A stretch of DNA of 64,000 nucleotides, from positions 17,588,160-17,652,159 of the forward strand of contig CM046345.1 in the NCBI GenBank assembly GCA_025403435.1. Reading direction: 5' to 3'. The notes beneath the pieces were generated by a model. It did no database searches. It was not told the origin of the DNA and worked only from the letters and a program-made list of their open reading frames with translations. A program made the translations under genes and the position numbers. Position 1 is the first letter of the stretch. Each line of letters begins with the position of its first letter. Shown here in pieces: positions 24,946 to 37,072 of this stretch. The stretch is from Artocarpus heterophyllus (taxonomy: Eukaryota > Streptophyta > Magnoliopsida > Rosales > Moraceae).

Positions 24946-27900
24946 AAGATTTTTGAAGCATAGGGCACAGACAAGATTAATTAGGGAATGGGCATTGTCT
25001 TCTCACTTTTTTGTTTGAATCTGATTGAAAGAAATGCTTAAAATATACAAAAAAAAAAAAGAGAAAAGATTACTCCACTATATGCCTTTGCATGATATGA
25101 CAATGAGTGATGGTCTTATAGATTTTTTTTTGGCTAATCTGATCTTGTAAGGTTTTTTATGTTTTATTTTTATTTTTTATGAGGTCTTGTAGGTTGTCCT
25201 TTTTGTAAAAAAAAAAAAGAAAGGTAATGATAATAAAAAAAAATTCTACTACAAGGTACACATAATACCTTATTGGTAGGACATGCTTTACTTTTGCATT
25301 TAAAAAAAAATTCATAAGTTGCTAGGCCTATGCGGTTTAAAGTATAATTTATAGTTTATAGAGTTTGTTATAATATTTTTCTCACAAAATTCAAAATCAA
25401 ATGACCTATTAATGTGATTTTATTCAGATTCTGAACAACGATTTGGTGGTTGTTATGATTATCAATAGCTTTCACGAGAATATGAGGTCTTGAGTTTGGC
25501 CTTACTCATTTAGGGCTTGCCTTACAAAGTATATATTTAATAAAAATCCAAGTTTAGTATTTCAAAATAACGGAGGTATCAATGGCTAAAATTCATGCTT
25601 TCAGATATTCTCTGTCAGGAAATGCTTATACTTTTGCTAATGGAAATCCTTCTTTTTCTTTTGTGAAAGTAAAGATATTTTTTTTTCCGAATAATCAAGT
25701 TTATTATAATTCAAAATTGATAAATTGGAGCAAATAGACTAATTTTGAACACGTTTAAAAGTAAATAGTAGCTTTACAAACATTACTAAGTAATAGGCCA
25801 ATTTTTTGAAGATGATTTTACATTTTTATCCTTTGAAATGACGTAGATCTGAAACTCTTCCCTCCCTCTTTCTCAATCTTCCTCTCTCCATCTGCCTCTC
25901 TCACCATCGCCATCGATACACTGCATCACGCAAGTCCAGCAACGAGCGAAGATGAAGCCAAGTTCCAACAGCTCATCCCGTATCACCAACGACTCCGACG
26001 ACGGCAAGACCAACTACTTCGTGCGACTCTGGCAGCATCGGCGCAATCGACATCACTGTAAGGCTATGCTTTCCTCCTCCCTGCAACTTAAGTCTCACAA
26101 TGACGAAAGAATTGAGTTCGTTTTCTTCGAGTTTGCATTTTCTCCGTCGGCCACCATTCTTCTTCTCGGTGTGCGATCTCCAATCTCCAATGGAGAGAGA
26201 ATTGTAGTCGGTGATCAGCGTCGAGAGCGACCGCGCGATCTAGTCCTTGGTGCGACTTCGTGCGACATGCCTTCGCATGACTCCAATGACGGCGCCTGTA
26301 ACGAGGAAGCTAGATGAAAAACTAGAGGAGAGAGAGGGAGGCGAGGGAGAAACTGGGAAGAGGAGATAGAGCGTGGAGAATAAGGGAAAAAAAATATGAG
26401 ATTTCATTTAAAGCAATGGCAATTTAGGGCTTTTGGTTCGTTGTATATATTGATTTACTGGTTGTTTGGTAACGGTTCCCACCACAAACTTAGTTATAAA
26501 CAATATAAAACTCTCACATGTTACAATAACAATAAAAAATTACTACAGTGTAAAGCTCTCATATGTTACAGTAAAAACGATTCTAACCCACGGTTTTCAC
26601 CACCTTTTCAAACTTGGTCTAGTTTACTCACTTTTTTTTAAAAATACTTAGAGCTATTAGATTTTATTAGTAATTTACATTGGTCTTTTTGTCTCTTTAG
26701 CTCTTTAAAATTTGAGACTACTAAGGGAAAAATTGAAGAAATTTCAAACAACTACAAAACGCTGAAAGCAAAATCATTAAACATCGTAAATCATTAACAT
26801 CTATAAAACGAGCAATAAGCTGCTCACGTTTCTTCTGCATAGCAGATGAAACGTTTCAGCCTAGAGAGAATTGAGACGAAATGTTCTTTTTTTTAGAATG
26901 AAATGTCTCGTTCAGATTTTTTAACACGTCGATTTACCAGTCTCTCTCTCCCTCTCTTGTGCTGCTATCGTATTTTCCTTTTTCTTTTTTCCTTTTGGTA
27001 CCTCAATTTTTCAAATTTGCTTTTTTCTTTTTCTTTTTGCCTTCTTTTTGTTACATTTTTTACCCACGAAAAATCATTCTCACCCCTATAGGATTATAAT
27101 CCTATTATTTACAAAACTATAGGGTCTTAATTTAGTATGTGTTTTATTAGAGTGGATCTCACTCTTATATTAGTATTTTTTTATCCCACAAATTATAACC
27201 TTACTATTTACAAAACTATAAGCCATTGTTTAATATGTAGTATATTTTTTAAATTAAAATTTATTGTTTTATTAACAGCAGAGTTTTAACTCGATATTTA
27301 GGGTCCGTTTGGTGAATGGATTTTAATTAGTGATTTAATTTGAGTTAATGTGATTTGAATTAGGATTTGAATTAGTGATTTAAATTGTTATTCGAATTGA
27401 TGTTTGGATGTGCATTAAGTTTTAATTTGAGTATGGAATAAAATTGAAATTTGTGTTTGGAGAGGTAGTGAAGATAGTTTTTAATTTATTAATAAATCTA
27501 ATAAAATCTTAATGTTAATGATCTAAAAAAATATGTAGCATGAATCTTAATTTATTCCTCTCTTAATTAGAAACACAGTGAAAAAAGAATCATCTCAATT
27601 GAATATCAAATGAAGAAGTTATGATTTTTTTCTTAAATATAGAAAAGAAAATTTTAGTTTTTACTGTAGCAAAAATATCCAAGTATCAAAAGTTTAAGAA
27701 ATGAGAACTCTGAAAACTTGAATTCTTGATACTCAAATGATTCAGATTTTAAGAAAAACAATAATGTATTTAAAAAATTTTTAATACTCAAATTTAAATT
27801 TAAGTTTATTAAATTTAAAAAATACATAAAACATACTTGTCCTTGTTAAGATTGCTGATTATACACACATCTTTTGCCTTTTATGACCTCTCAACGCAAT

Positions 27901-28030
27901 CCGAGTATATACCAAACAAATAAGGGATCTTTTTATGACCTATCAAATAACAGTTTCGATCTTAGCTAATCTCGTCCGTCCAAACTGTTGTTGCCAAAGG
28001 CGCGCTGATTTTCACCATAGAAAATTTGTT
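24946..28030. other. Intergenic DNA, no supported gene
   Basis: AT-rich sequence without recognisable coding regions. At 25860-26380 it holds a GC-richer block with a CT-rich start and a GA-rich end. An open frame of 121 codons (25952-26317) begins in it, is rich in Ser and Arg, and matches nothing I know. The block resembles the cores of non-autonomous DNA transposons. A MITE-like repeat is at 26458-26620. A sequence starting GGGTCCGTTTGGTG at 27302, followed by degenerate GATTTGAATTAG repeats to about 27440, also looks like a MITE end. Confidence 0.5.
26458..26620 (+). mobile_element. MITE-like dispersed repeat
   Basis: The repeat starts CTGGTTGTTTGGTAACG and ends near CCTTTTCAAAC. Its body (TTATAAACAATATAAAA, TTACAATAACAATAAAAAAT, TAAAGCTCTCATATGTTACAG) is shared almost block by block with 33433-33587, and in reverse orientation with 6655-6800. 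The GTTTGGTAA-type end is repeated in inverse at the far end of the 6655 copy. Confidence 0.5.
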
Positions 28031-28179
28031 CATTGTTGATAATCATAGCATGGCGTCGTTTACACCGATGCTTGGCTTTAGGCCCCTCAGCCAGCCGACA
28101 GTACTCCAAAAAATTATTAAAATACACAACACAAGAGCGACACTGCTGTCACCGAAAGTATCGAATCACGAGCGGAATC

Positions 28180-28530
28180 CGCCAATCACACCTTCCACGT
28201 AGCATCCCAGACATCGTATTTGTCGCCGCGCGGCCATCTCTTATTGGTCTGGCCCTACACGAGCGAATCAGAGACGCAATGATAAGGTCACATGACCCCC
28301 TAAGTCTGTCTCAATCGCTGTAGGCCCCAGGGGCAAAACCGTAACTTTATCCTCACGCTCACCTTCCCTTAAACATAGCACGGAATGGTTAGAGAGAGAG
28401 AGAGAGAGAGTTGTAGGGAGAGAAAGAGAAAAAGAGTACGGCGGAATGGTGATGATGATTCTTCAGATTCCTGGTTCCAGCCTGTTTCTCCCTCTATAAA
28501 TATTTGTGAATATGTGCATATATCTACGCA
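28180..28530 (+). promoter_or_regulatory. Probable promoter and 5' leader of MIR162
   Basis: GC content rises sharply here relative to the flanking AT-rich DNA. A TATAAATA box lies at 28495-28502, which would place a start about 30 bases downstream and some 280 bases before the hairpin. An (AG)10 tract at 28391-28410 followed by further GA-rich sequence resembles a plant 5' UTR or GAGA-type element, so an upstream start with the TATA inside the transcript is also possible. A CACATGAC E-box-like site is near 28290. A 17-codon ATG frame opens at 28446 and would be a leader ORF if transcription starts upstream. Confidence 0.45.
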
Positions 28531-28803
28531 TCATCATTTTGTTTTATTAATTATTTGCATTTATCTCATGGATTTTTCTTTTTTTTTCATAAATATATTT
28601 TTTTTGGCGGAGAATGTGTGATTTCTTTGTTTCTCAGATCTGCGTTGTTTCGATTATCGAAGGCATTTCGGATCTTGAAGCTGTACATTGCGTGATTTTC
28701 TCGCTCCTATTCTCTGTGCATTTTGATTATTTTCGCGCTGTGAAAAGAAAATGGAAAATAGCCAATAATTTATTATTATTATTATTATTTTTGGTGATGT
28801 GGG

Positions 28804-28910
28804 TGGAGTCACTGGACGCAGCGGTTCATCGATCTCTTCCTGAGATTTGTTGTGCAAAAACCACAAAACATGAATCGGTCGATAAACCTCTGCATCCAGC
28901 GCTCACTCTC
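28804..28910 (+). ncRNA. MIR162: MIR162 microRNA precursor hairpin
   Basis: The 3' arm holds the 21-nt mature miR162 at 28879-28899 (begins TCGATAAACC, ends GCATCCAG), identical as far as I recall to the conserved plant miR162. The 5' arm has the passenger strand at 28813-28834 (begins TGGACGCAG, ends CATCGATC). The two arms pair over the whole duplex, with matching extension at the base (GAGTCACTGG against the reverse complement of CCAGCGCTCACTC) and a loop of about 44 nt. Position 5 of the passenger strand is C where I recall G in Arabidopsis; it is unpaired in either case. In known plants miR162 guides cleavage of DICER-LIKE 1 mRNA, giving feedback on miRNA production. Location and strand are certain; the extent of the primary transcript is not visible. 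Confidence 0.95.
28879..28899 (+). ncRNA. MIR162: Mature miR162 (3p strand)
   Basis: Twenty-one bases beginning with T, the expected 5' U for AGO1 loading. They are offset from the passenger strand so that 2-nt 3' overhangs result. Family identity rests on the match of the full 21 bases to the conserved miR162 as I know it. Confidence 0.95.
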
Positions 28911-28924
28911 TCTCTCTCTCTCTC
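28906..28924 (+). repeat. (CT)n tract directly after the MIR162 hairpin
   Basis: A 19-base CT run begins at the foot of the hairpin. It is the exact complement of the (AG)10 tract at 28391-28410 upstream. Confidence 0.85.
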
Positions 28925-30000
28925 ATCAATGTTTTTCCTTTTTCCTTTTTTTTTTTTTAATCTTTTCTTTTGGAAATAGTGGCTAGCTGAATAATGAAAG
29001 AAGGAAGAAAGATTGATTGAAGTGTTCATTTGTCACGGATTAGATGAAATCATTTCTCACATAGTTGGATTTTTTTTCCTCCAAAATAACCAAATTGAAG
29101 ATTTATATTAGATTCCCTTATTATTAATCAACTGTTGATTTATATGGATGTATTTATTTTGGATAATTTTGATTTTTGAGCGCTGTTTGTTAAATTAAAA
29201 TTGTTCTCTGGTATGATGTGGGGGTTCAGTGTCCAGATTTTGTGTATTTTGTATTGTTATGATAATAATGGAGATTATTTGATGAAAAAAGGGGTGATTT
29301 TTAATTTTGGTGAACCAGTTGCTGGGTCTGATAGAGCTGCTTATGGTTCAACGTAAAACACGATTTTTTTTCCTTTTAGCGGGTAATAATTTTTTTGGTA
29401 CTTTGCTTATGGTGCAATTTGAATTTTTTTTGCCATAACAACTGACTAAAGTGTATATTAATTTGTGATAAATAAATTTTACATGTTACATGCAAGGAAC
29501 GGAGAATTTAAGAATTTACCTATGTTTCTATTAGTAGGTGATACTTTTCAGCTGATTCGGGTTACTACTCTCTCTCTCTTTTTATACTTGTATATAGGTG
29601 TTAACTATGGTTTTGCTCTAAGTTTATTTTCGATGAAATTTCATGGTACTTAGTCTGCTTCTTCCTGGATGCTGTTTAGAAGAATCAACGGATTACTTTA
29701 AATTTTGTCTCCCAGTTCAATACTTAAGTTTTATGGAGCTTACATTATCAATTTGTTAAAAATGTTTTCTTAGCTATTAGAAAATGTATTCTGTGATGGA
29801 TATGCTATGATGCTATGATGTCCTTTTGTTGCTTGAAATCTTGTTTTCTATTAGTTTAGTGTTTTATAGAGGCTAGAGTTGCCTTATTTTTGGCATTTAG
29901 GCTTGGTTAGGCATTATTTTCCTTCTGTTGTCGGTTATGCCAGTTGTCTGTAATCTTCAATTTATAAGGGCACATAGATCATAGATGCAAGCATGTGCCT

Positions 30001-30024
30001 CTATATATATATATATATATATAT
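30001..30024. repeat. (TA)n microsatellite
   Basis: An uninterrupted run of TA dinucleotides of about 22 bases. Confidence 0.85.
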
Positions 30025-31837
30025 GGTGTGTTTCTGTTGACTTTTGAAGTCTATAGAGAGCTCCTTAGGAAAAAACCTTGTTCAGTTCAAAAAAAAAAAA
30101 AAAAAAAACCCTTGTTGGTTCCCGTGTTGTACTACCCTCTAATAATTTATATAGCAGAGGGTTGAAAAATTCGCTTAGATAAAAATAAATAGATTGATGC
30201 TTTAATTTCTATTTTTCATATGTGGTTTTAATTTGCCTGGTTTTGGGGCTATGGTGGTTGCTATGGAATTTAATTTTCTGGCATATCTATGTGTGTCATT
30301 TTCTGGGAAAAAAAAGTTTATACTTGTTTCTTTCTCTTTTAAGAGGGAAAAAAAAAAAGTGTTCTCTGAAAGAAATAGTCTCCGAGTTGGGAGACAAAAA
30401 CCCCCTTCATTATGGCATGAAAGTGAGGAAAATTACAGTTTTGGAGTACCAAGTTGGCAGAGAATCTACTATGTTGATTTTGGAAATTCTAGGTATCAAA
30501 TTCGTGGTACCAAAATTGGTATGAAAGTCAATTGAACTAAGCAATGGCTTTGATTTTCCCTGGGAACCACCCAAGTTCATAAAAGATGAGTTAGAAAAAG
30601 AAAGTACAAAGGAGGGAACCTATGGAAATAGTGGTGAGTTTAGGGTATCCTGGTTTTTGGTTCCTTGTTCTGATCAAGTCATTGAAAGTGCTCTCATATT
30701 TACTATTCCTTTGTAATTTTAATGGAAAATATCATTTGCGTCAGGGTCTAAACCTTAGTAACTCTTTTTTCTTTATTCTTTTCTCTCTATCTTTCTTCCG
30801 TTTTTTCCGAATTTCGTCTGAATGAACCTTGAATGACATTATTATCCCATTAGCGCGTTAATGATTCGAAACGAATAACAAACACGCGATTCTCATGAAC
30901 ATTATCCATAAGTCCTTTCAAACTGTTCTCCTGGCCCACCTTTACTATTTTTATCGTTTTTTAAAAGCATTTTTTTTTGTTTTCTTCGATCTTTAAAACC
31001 AAAAGATGGTAGCAGTTTTTTGGGAATTCTTATGTGGAAGACAACTTGTTTGCAATACCAGTGGAGCATGAGTATTTTATTTATTAGAATAACTTTTTAA
31101 TGTTTTTATTAAAAGCAATTTTATATGTGCGTTTTAAATTTTTAATATAAACAGTCACGTATTCGGATGTTTAATATATTAATCCAATCACTAAAACAAC
31201 CTATAAAATTGTCTTTTTGACGAGGATTTCCTAAAATTTTTATGGTAGATGAGTACACGACAAAGACACCGGAGTTTAAACTCTACTCACACACGCAAAA
31301 CATGTACAAAGATGGTAGCAATTATTCAACAATAGATACTTCAGGTATTTCCAGCTCGGCCAATTAAATCGCTTTGAATTTTACGTAGTACCAACCATGC
31401 AAAGAAGCAGTGTTATGTTTTACTCATGTATTGTGGATCGCTAATTGTATTTGGTCAATTCTGAAAGATGAATATCAACCACCCCGTTCACCAAAAAGGA
31501 AAAGATCTAATATGATTTCATTGAGACTTACAAGTTAAGTCAGTGATAATGGTTGAGATTTTTCTTTAGCATATGAAAACTTGGCTTAGTCCTGATGTGA
31601 GAGTAAGTCCGTAGGATGCTACTTTTCGTGGGGAAGCAAGTATTCAAACCTTCCAGTTGTGTTAGAAAATTTCTGAAAATACCATTTCCACATAGCTACA
31701 AGACCAAAACAGATGTTAGGTTTTCATCTCTCCCTTCCTCAAGTTCTCTCTCCTATCATTTCTCCCCCTACCCCGGTTGGCAGCTGCCATTCCAACGCTC
31801 CGTCTTGGTTGCCAGCTAGATCAATGTTTCATTGGAC

Positions 31838-31995
31838 GAGATCAATGGTTCCATGAAATTGACGTTTCAACGACGGGCAAGATTAATAGTTCTGTGATGA
31901 GTGAGATTAATGGATTAGTGAGAGAGATTGATAGATTCGTGGACAAGATCGACGAATTTGCAAGAGATTGATGAATAAACAAGTAAGATCAACAG
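31838..31995 (+). repeat. Degenerate 21-bp tandem repeat (GAGATTRATGGATT-like)
   Basis: Units starting GAGATCAATGG, AAGATTAATAG, GAGATTAATGG, GAGATTGATAG, AAGATCGACGA, GAGATTGATGA and AAGATCAACAG begin near 31838, 31879, 31903, 31924, 31945, 31964 and 31985. Spacing settles at about 21 bp. One frame reads as a heptad-like Asp/Ile/Arg-rich peptide (EINGLVREIDRFVDKIDEF). The frame has no recognisable gene around it. Confidence 0.5.
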
Positions 31996-33432
31996 TTTTG
32001 AGAAGAGATCTTTAACCTCCTTTTTTGCGTGAGGTCGAGATGCCTTTGTCGTGACACCGATCTCTGTGTCCTTTGCGTCATATTGATCTCTAGCTAATTT
32101 TTGTAGAAGTTTGATTCTTTTTTCGATATATATATATATAGAGAGAGAGAGGAATTGCAATATTGAAATGATGGAAAATCTCCTAAATGAAAATGCTTTA
32201 GTTTTTTTAAGGGGAAAAAAAAGAGACCATCAATACTAAGTTCCACTAATACAAGCTATGGGATCCACATTTTTTGGTGGAGGTCCTACCATATAGAATT
32301 AAGTGACTGGTGTTTCCTTTACCCAAAGTAACGCAAAAGGAAGCCAAAGATCAAGTTTTTGAACAAAAAGAGTTTTTTGGTAGGTACTATAAAAGTAATA
32401 AATCGGTAGAAATTTGTTTTTCAACTGTTAAATTTGTAGAAAAGAATGATTTTGATTAGATTAAATTGTAAAAAACAAAACGCTACTGATGAGACGTTAA
32501 CACAATAGGACCCAAAAAAAAGTCATGTATTAGAGTGTTTGAGAATAGAGTTCTAATTCTAAAATATAAACTACATAGTATAGTATGTGAAAACTTTACA
32601 ATGTAACATTTTTTTTATTTTACACTTACATGTAAGGGTTTAATATTATCTGTGTTTTGAACTTTAAAATGATGTTTGACAAAATCAGTTTTCACCTAAA
32701 CATTTAGTTGTTATAGTATAAAACTTTTATATATAATGACTTAAAAAAATAAGCTATGTTATAAACTCTCATACATTATAATATTTATTTTAAAAATTTT
32801 AGTTTTAATCATACTTCTCTGACCTATTTGATTGGGTATTCGAATCACGATTTAAATTATTTTATTATAGTATTTTCTCTCATAAAAATTTAAATATTTA
32901 TTTAAATATTCTTCATTTAAAATTTAAAATGATGTACTCTCTTAGAGTTCAAAGTACTCTTTGAAATACCTTAAATAATTTATGAGACGCTGAATAGAGA
33001 CAAATTTTTTCTAGATTGTTAAAATCTGAGTTAAATTTTGTCATATTTGAAAATCAAGCAATTTCAACGGTTAGACGTCTCCTTTGACCATCTTAAAAGG
33101 CATTGCACGGTGATGGCACGGTAATTTGATCCTCTGGCGTCTATGTTGCTGAAAAGCCGAAGATGAATTCACTCGAAGCCTATAGGATCTAAACCAACAT
33201 CAAACTGATCTGTCTAATCAATCGAAAAGGCTCCTAGACACCGTGGTTAGGTAAATTGTTAAATTTAATTCAAATTACATTTTTGATATAAATCTGGCAA
33301 CTAAAAAAAAGTCATGTCAATGTGTTATGTTTTCATTTTCACTAAAACTGTTTAAAAGCAGAATGCTAGATGATTTTATTAAAAAAATAATAATAACTAC
33401 GGTTAATTTTTTTAATAGTAGGATTTATCAAC

Positions 33433-33587
33433 TGTTTAGCAATAATTTTTACCACAAACTCAATTATAAACAATATAAAATTCTTATATGCTACAATAAC
33501 AATAAAAAATTATTACAGTATAAAGCTTTTATATGTTACAGTAAAAGTGATTCTAACCAAGGGTTCCCTCCACCTATTCAAACACCT
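33433..33587 (+). mobile_element. MITE-like dispersed repeat, second direct copy
   Basis: It aligns by eye with 26458-26620 at roughly 80 percent identity, from ACTGTTTAGCAATAATTTTTACC to CCACCTATTCAAACACC. Diverged relatives of one end (GTGTTTGAGAATAGAG near 32535 and GTGTTTAAGAATCAAG near 34767) lie close by. Confidence 0.5.
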
Positions 33588-36446
33588 TTTTAGTCTTTCA
33601 CATTAAATCTATCAAAAAAATATATTTTTTTATCAGATTAAATAAATTTAAGGATTAAAAACGTGTATTATTAAGCTGTTATGAAAAAAAAAACAAAATA
33701 TCAGATAAAATATGAGATGATTTTATTAAAAAAATAATTAAGAAGGCAATATTTTTTAGTAAGAATCAAAGAGTAGGATTTAGTCCTTCACATGTTAAAT
33801 CTATAAAAATATAATTTTGATTTTGATTAAATTTAAGGGTTAAAAACGTGTCATATCAAAATGTTACGAGATAAGCCAAAAAAACAAAAAAACAAAACAA
33901 AAAAAAACCAAAGAAGAGGAAGATTATCAGGAGAAGGTCAATCGCAGGGTCCATCATACATCATCATGTCGCAAAGTCACAGAAAGGTTGCTTTTTTTCT
34001 TTTCTATTAAGGCCAATAATTCTGCTGATAACGAAAACGACACCATTAGGAGGATGGCTACGAAATATTATTATGACCTGTATTGGTGGCAGTGATAAAT
34101 GACAACGTGGCTAATGAGTGCCATTGAGAATGACCATAATTATGTGTTGGAAAGGTTATGATGGCAGATAACATTTTGTCCCTTTCAAACAAAAAATAAA
34201 AAATAAAAAATAAAAAAGCAATTTGTCTTAGTTATAATACCACAATATATGGTGGGGACAACGGGCTCTTACATGCACAAAAGAGCCCTTTTTGTCATTT
34301 TCTGCAATTGGGCCTTCGAATCTGTTTAGGATGGTTTTTAAAAGTTGTTTTTGGGTTTCTTATTTTAAAAATTATTTTTTTGACGTGTTTAGATAGATTT
34401 TTAAAAAAATATTTTGGATTTTTATAAATATTTAATGCTTATGAAAAAATATCCATGAAAAGATTTTTATTTATATTTTTTATACTATATTTAAGAATAA
34501 TATTTAAGAATTTTATCTATATATTTAAATTACACTATTTTTAAAAACTTTTGACTTATTTAATTAAACATGTTCAAAAATTTTTCTAGAATTAAAAAAT
34601 ACTTTTTCATACACAATCTAAACACTAATTAAAAAACGTTATCTTAAAAGTACAAACACAAGTTATCTTTCAAATGGGTTTGAAGTCCAACTCTATAATG
34701 ATTGCTCCCACATAATTATTTTTTTGTTTTCTTATTTTTTTTTTTTGTATTTTTGAGTGTTTAAGAATCAAGTTTCAACACCAATGTTTTAACTACTGTA
34801 GTGTGAAACTTTCATATGTTTTTAAGTTTTAAGTTTAAGTTTCAACATGATTTTCAAACACTATCTTATATATGTTTTGGGTCGTTTCTAATTTGAGGGG
34901 CCAAATGCCAAATATACTTTTAAGGAATGGAGATGGTTTTGACATATTCCTTCTTTTCACCACAAGGTGTTAAGGATGAATGTTGGTGGTGCTTTATGTA
35001 TGTTTTGTAGATGCAACTAGAACTAGATTAGATTGAGGTATTAACATTCTTTGTTTTTTTTGGTTTTTTTTTTGTGCTTTTGTCTTTTTTTTTTTTTTTT
35101 TTTACAAAACACAATCTTATATTGATAGAAGACAATTAGTTAATACAAGCCTTTTCCCAAAGGAATTAAAAAGGGAGTTAATATCAGCTTTTATATTCTT
35201 ATAGTGTTTTCCCAAGTATCTAACTCGAAAAAGAACAAATGATGTTGTCTTCCTGTCCATAAAGTAAGTTATTTGTAAGAAACAGGTCATTTGGTACTGT
35301 TTTTAAAATAGGTAAAATGTTTTTGTTTTAGAAAATGAGAATTTTTTAAGAATTATGCTGAGAGCGTTTTTAAAATTTTTGCTTCAAAAAACGTACAAAA
35401 ACATTCCTAAAAATTTTGAGAACAAAAACAACGGGCTATAAGTGGGTCTCACTATCACAATTTTCAGCTCTAAGTGCCATTTCTTTTGATATCTTGCACT
35501 TCGAGGATCATTAGCCCAAAACAAAATCAAGAAAGGGAAAAAAAAAAGAATTTGTGGGTAAAATTATGTTTAAACTTTTTTTTTAAAGTAAATCACCTTT
35601 TTTTTTTTACATAAAGGAGATAGCGGTTTTTTTAATGGTTAATTAATAATGTAATGAAATGTAGCAATGTTAATCAATAATGTACTAGTTTATGGCTTAT
35701 CGATCATTAACTTAGTGGTTTACTAGTGATTCATTAATATTGGTTAATGGTTAACGAATTTTACTCAATAATTTAACAATTTATAAGAGATGTATTGATT
35801 TAATGCTATGAAAAAAAACCATTTTATTAATTCTGAAAAAGTTCAGTTATAAGCTATAAAAAAAGCTCGATTTGTTTAAAAGATGGCTAAAATCGAATTT
35901 ACCTAACAAAAGCCAAGTTGAGGATAGTTATTGATCAAGCTTTATTTATTTATTTATTTTTGGAGTATTGCCTACGCAAAAACGATTTGCGTTATTTGTA
36001 ATTGTATGTTAGAAGCTTACATTTCAAAATTTATCACGTATGGTTGAGAATTAGTTATTCTGTATTTATGTAATGATACCTACTATCTCAAATCTCTAGT
36101 CGATCTATAATCTATAAGTTATTTACACACAAGAAAAAAAAAATGAATTCAAACTAATTTTTGAAAAATCCATTAATGGTCCAAAGTTACTTTTTTATTT
36201 TACTATATTTAATACAGTAGCTTAGATTAAACTTACATAGCTTATACTTTTTTTTTGAGACATCATACCTTCTTTTCTTGATATTTTTTTTTCCTTTTAT
36301 TTCTTGAGAAAATTAAATACTATGTCATACCTTTAAAAGTTGTGTTTATTTATATCACACTTAGAAAAATTCATACCACACTATCATTCATATTACATAT
36401 TAAGTTATACTACAAATTAACATGTGAGGTATTTATATGTGACACC

Positions 36447-37072
36447 TGTTGAGGGTGAGCTCGATGCCACCGTCGAGGAGACAAACTCCGATGGTCGGCT
36501 AAACAACTCGGCAGAGCTGTCAATGAGCAAACTATCGACCCCGACAACAACGTACGCTACATTCGAGGTGCTTCTTAGGGCCCCCAGGGCTGCACCCTTA
36601 GCAGGTTGCCACCTCTGGCTATGCACCAGCTCGGGTTAGATTATTCTCATTCACAACGTGGACTGCTACTCGCCACCACAGGCCAACAAACGACAAATAA
36701 CTCACCGTCCAATAGAAGCCAATCCATCGACGGAGGGACGTGACACTTGTCACCTACAGACACCTGGGTTGTGGGCAAAACCCACTTGACACCCGGTTCA
36801 AGTGGTAGCCTATAAATAGGATGCATTTATTGCATTTTAGAGAGAGAGGCTCCTTCCTACCTAACAAGCTCCCGTCCTCTGCCGAGCAACCCCTGCCTTG
36901 AGCATCGAAAAGCCCTTGCCTATTGACTGACACCCTTTTCCCTCACTTCTGAAGCGTCCCTCCTCTTGTTGCAGGAATGCCCGACCGGGCAAAGGCTAGC
37001 CTGGAAGAGCTAGACACCATGCACTGCCACACATGGTGTTGATTCGAAGCTGGACCACGGTAAGCATCAACA
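36447..37072 (+). repeat. 5' LTR of gypsy element C (626 bp)
   Basis: The start TGTTGAGGGTGAGC and end GCATCAACA form inverted TGTTGA/TCAACA termini. A TATAAATA box is at 36811-36818. A start at 36438 (TGTGACACC) is an alternative, but the inverted ends favour 36447. The 3' LTR lies outside the window, so the boundary cannot be checked against a partner. Confidence 0.65.

Larger units (their letters stand above)
28930..36446. other. Intergenic DNA and possible MIR162 transcript 3' part
   Basis: No protein-coding gene is supported. The first 2 kb (to about 30900) is less repetitive and could contain 3' exons of the MIR162 primary transcript, but I see no decisive splice or poly(A) pattern. 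Simple repeats occur at 30001-30024 (TA) and 30090-30109 (A). A small tandem array is at 31838-31995. MITE-like repeats lie near 32526-32660, 33433-33587 and 34765-34880. A CT-rich leader-like patch (about 31725-31770) precedes the tandem array. The rest is AT-rich, with long T- and A-runs such as 35088-35102. Confidence 0.5.

Noticed and set aside
25952..26317. Possible 121-residue host gene
   Set aside because: GC-rich core between CT-rich and GA-rich ends, with no recognisable domain. The layout repeats at 2640-3475, which suggests a non-autonomous transposon core.
28033..28323. 97-codon open frame upstream of MIR162
   Set aside because: It overlaps the GC-rich promoter-like region, has no recognisable domain, and its composition follows the local base content.
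30222..30535. Two overlapping 100-codon frames downstream of MIR162
   Set aside because: Overlapping frames in different phases with low-complexity Lys/Phe runs and no family match; more likely non-coding primary transcript or intergenic DNA.
36438..36446. Alternative start of the gypsy C LTR at TGTGACACC
   Set aside because: The start at 36447 gives matching inverted ends TGTTGA/TCAACA; the 3' LTR needed to settle it is outside the window.
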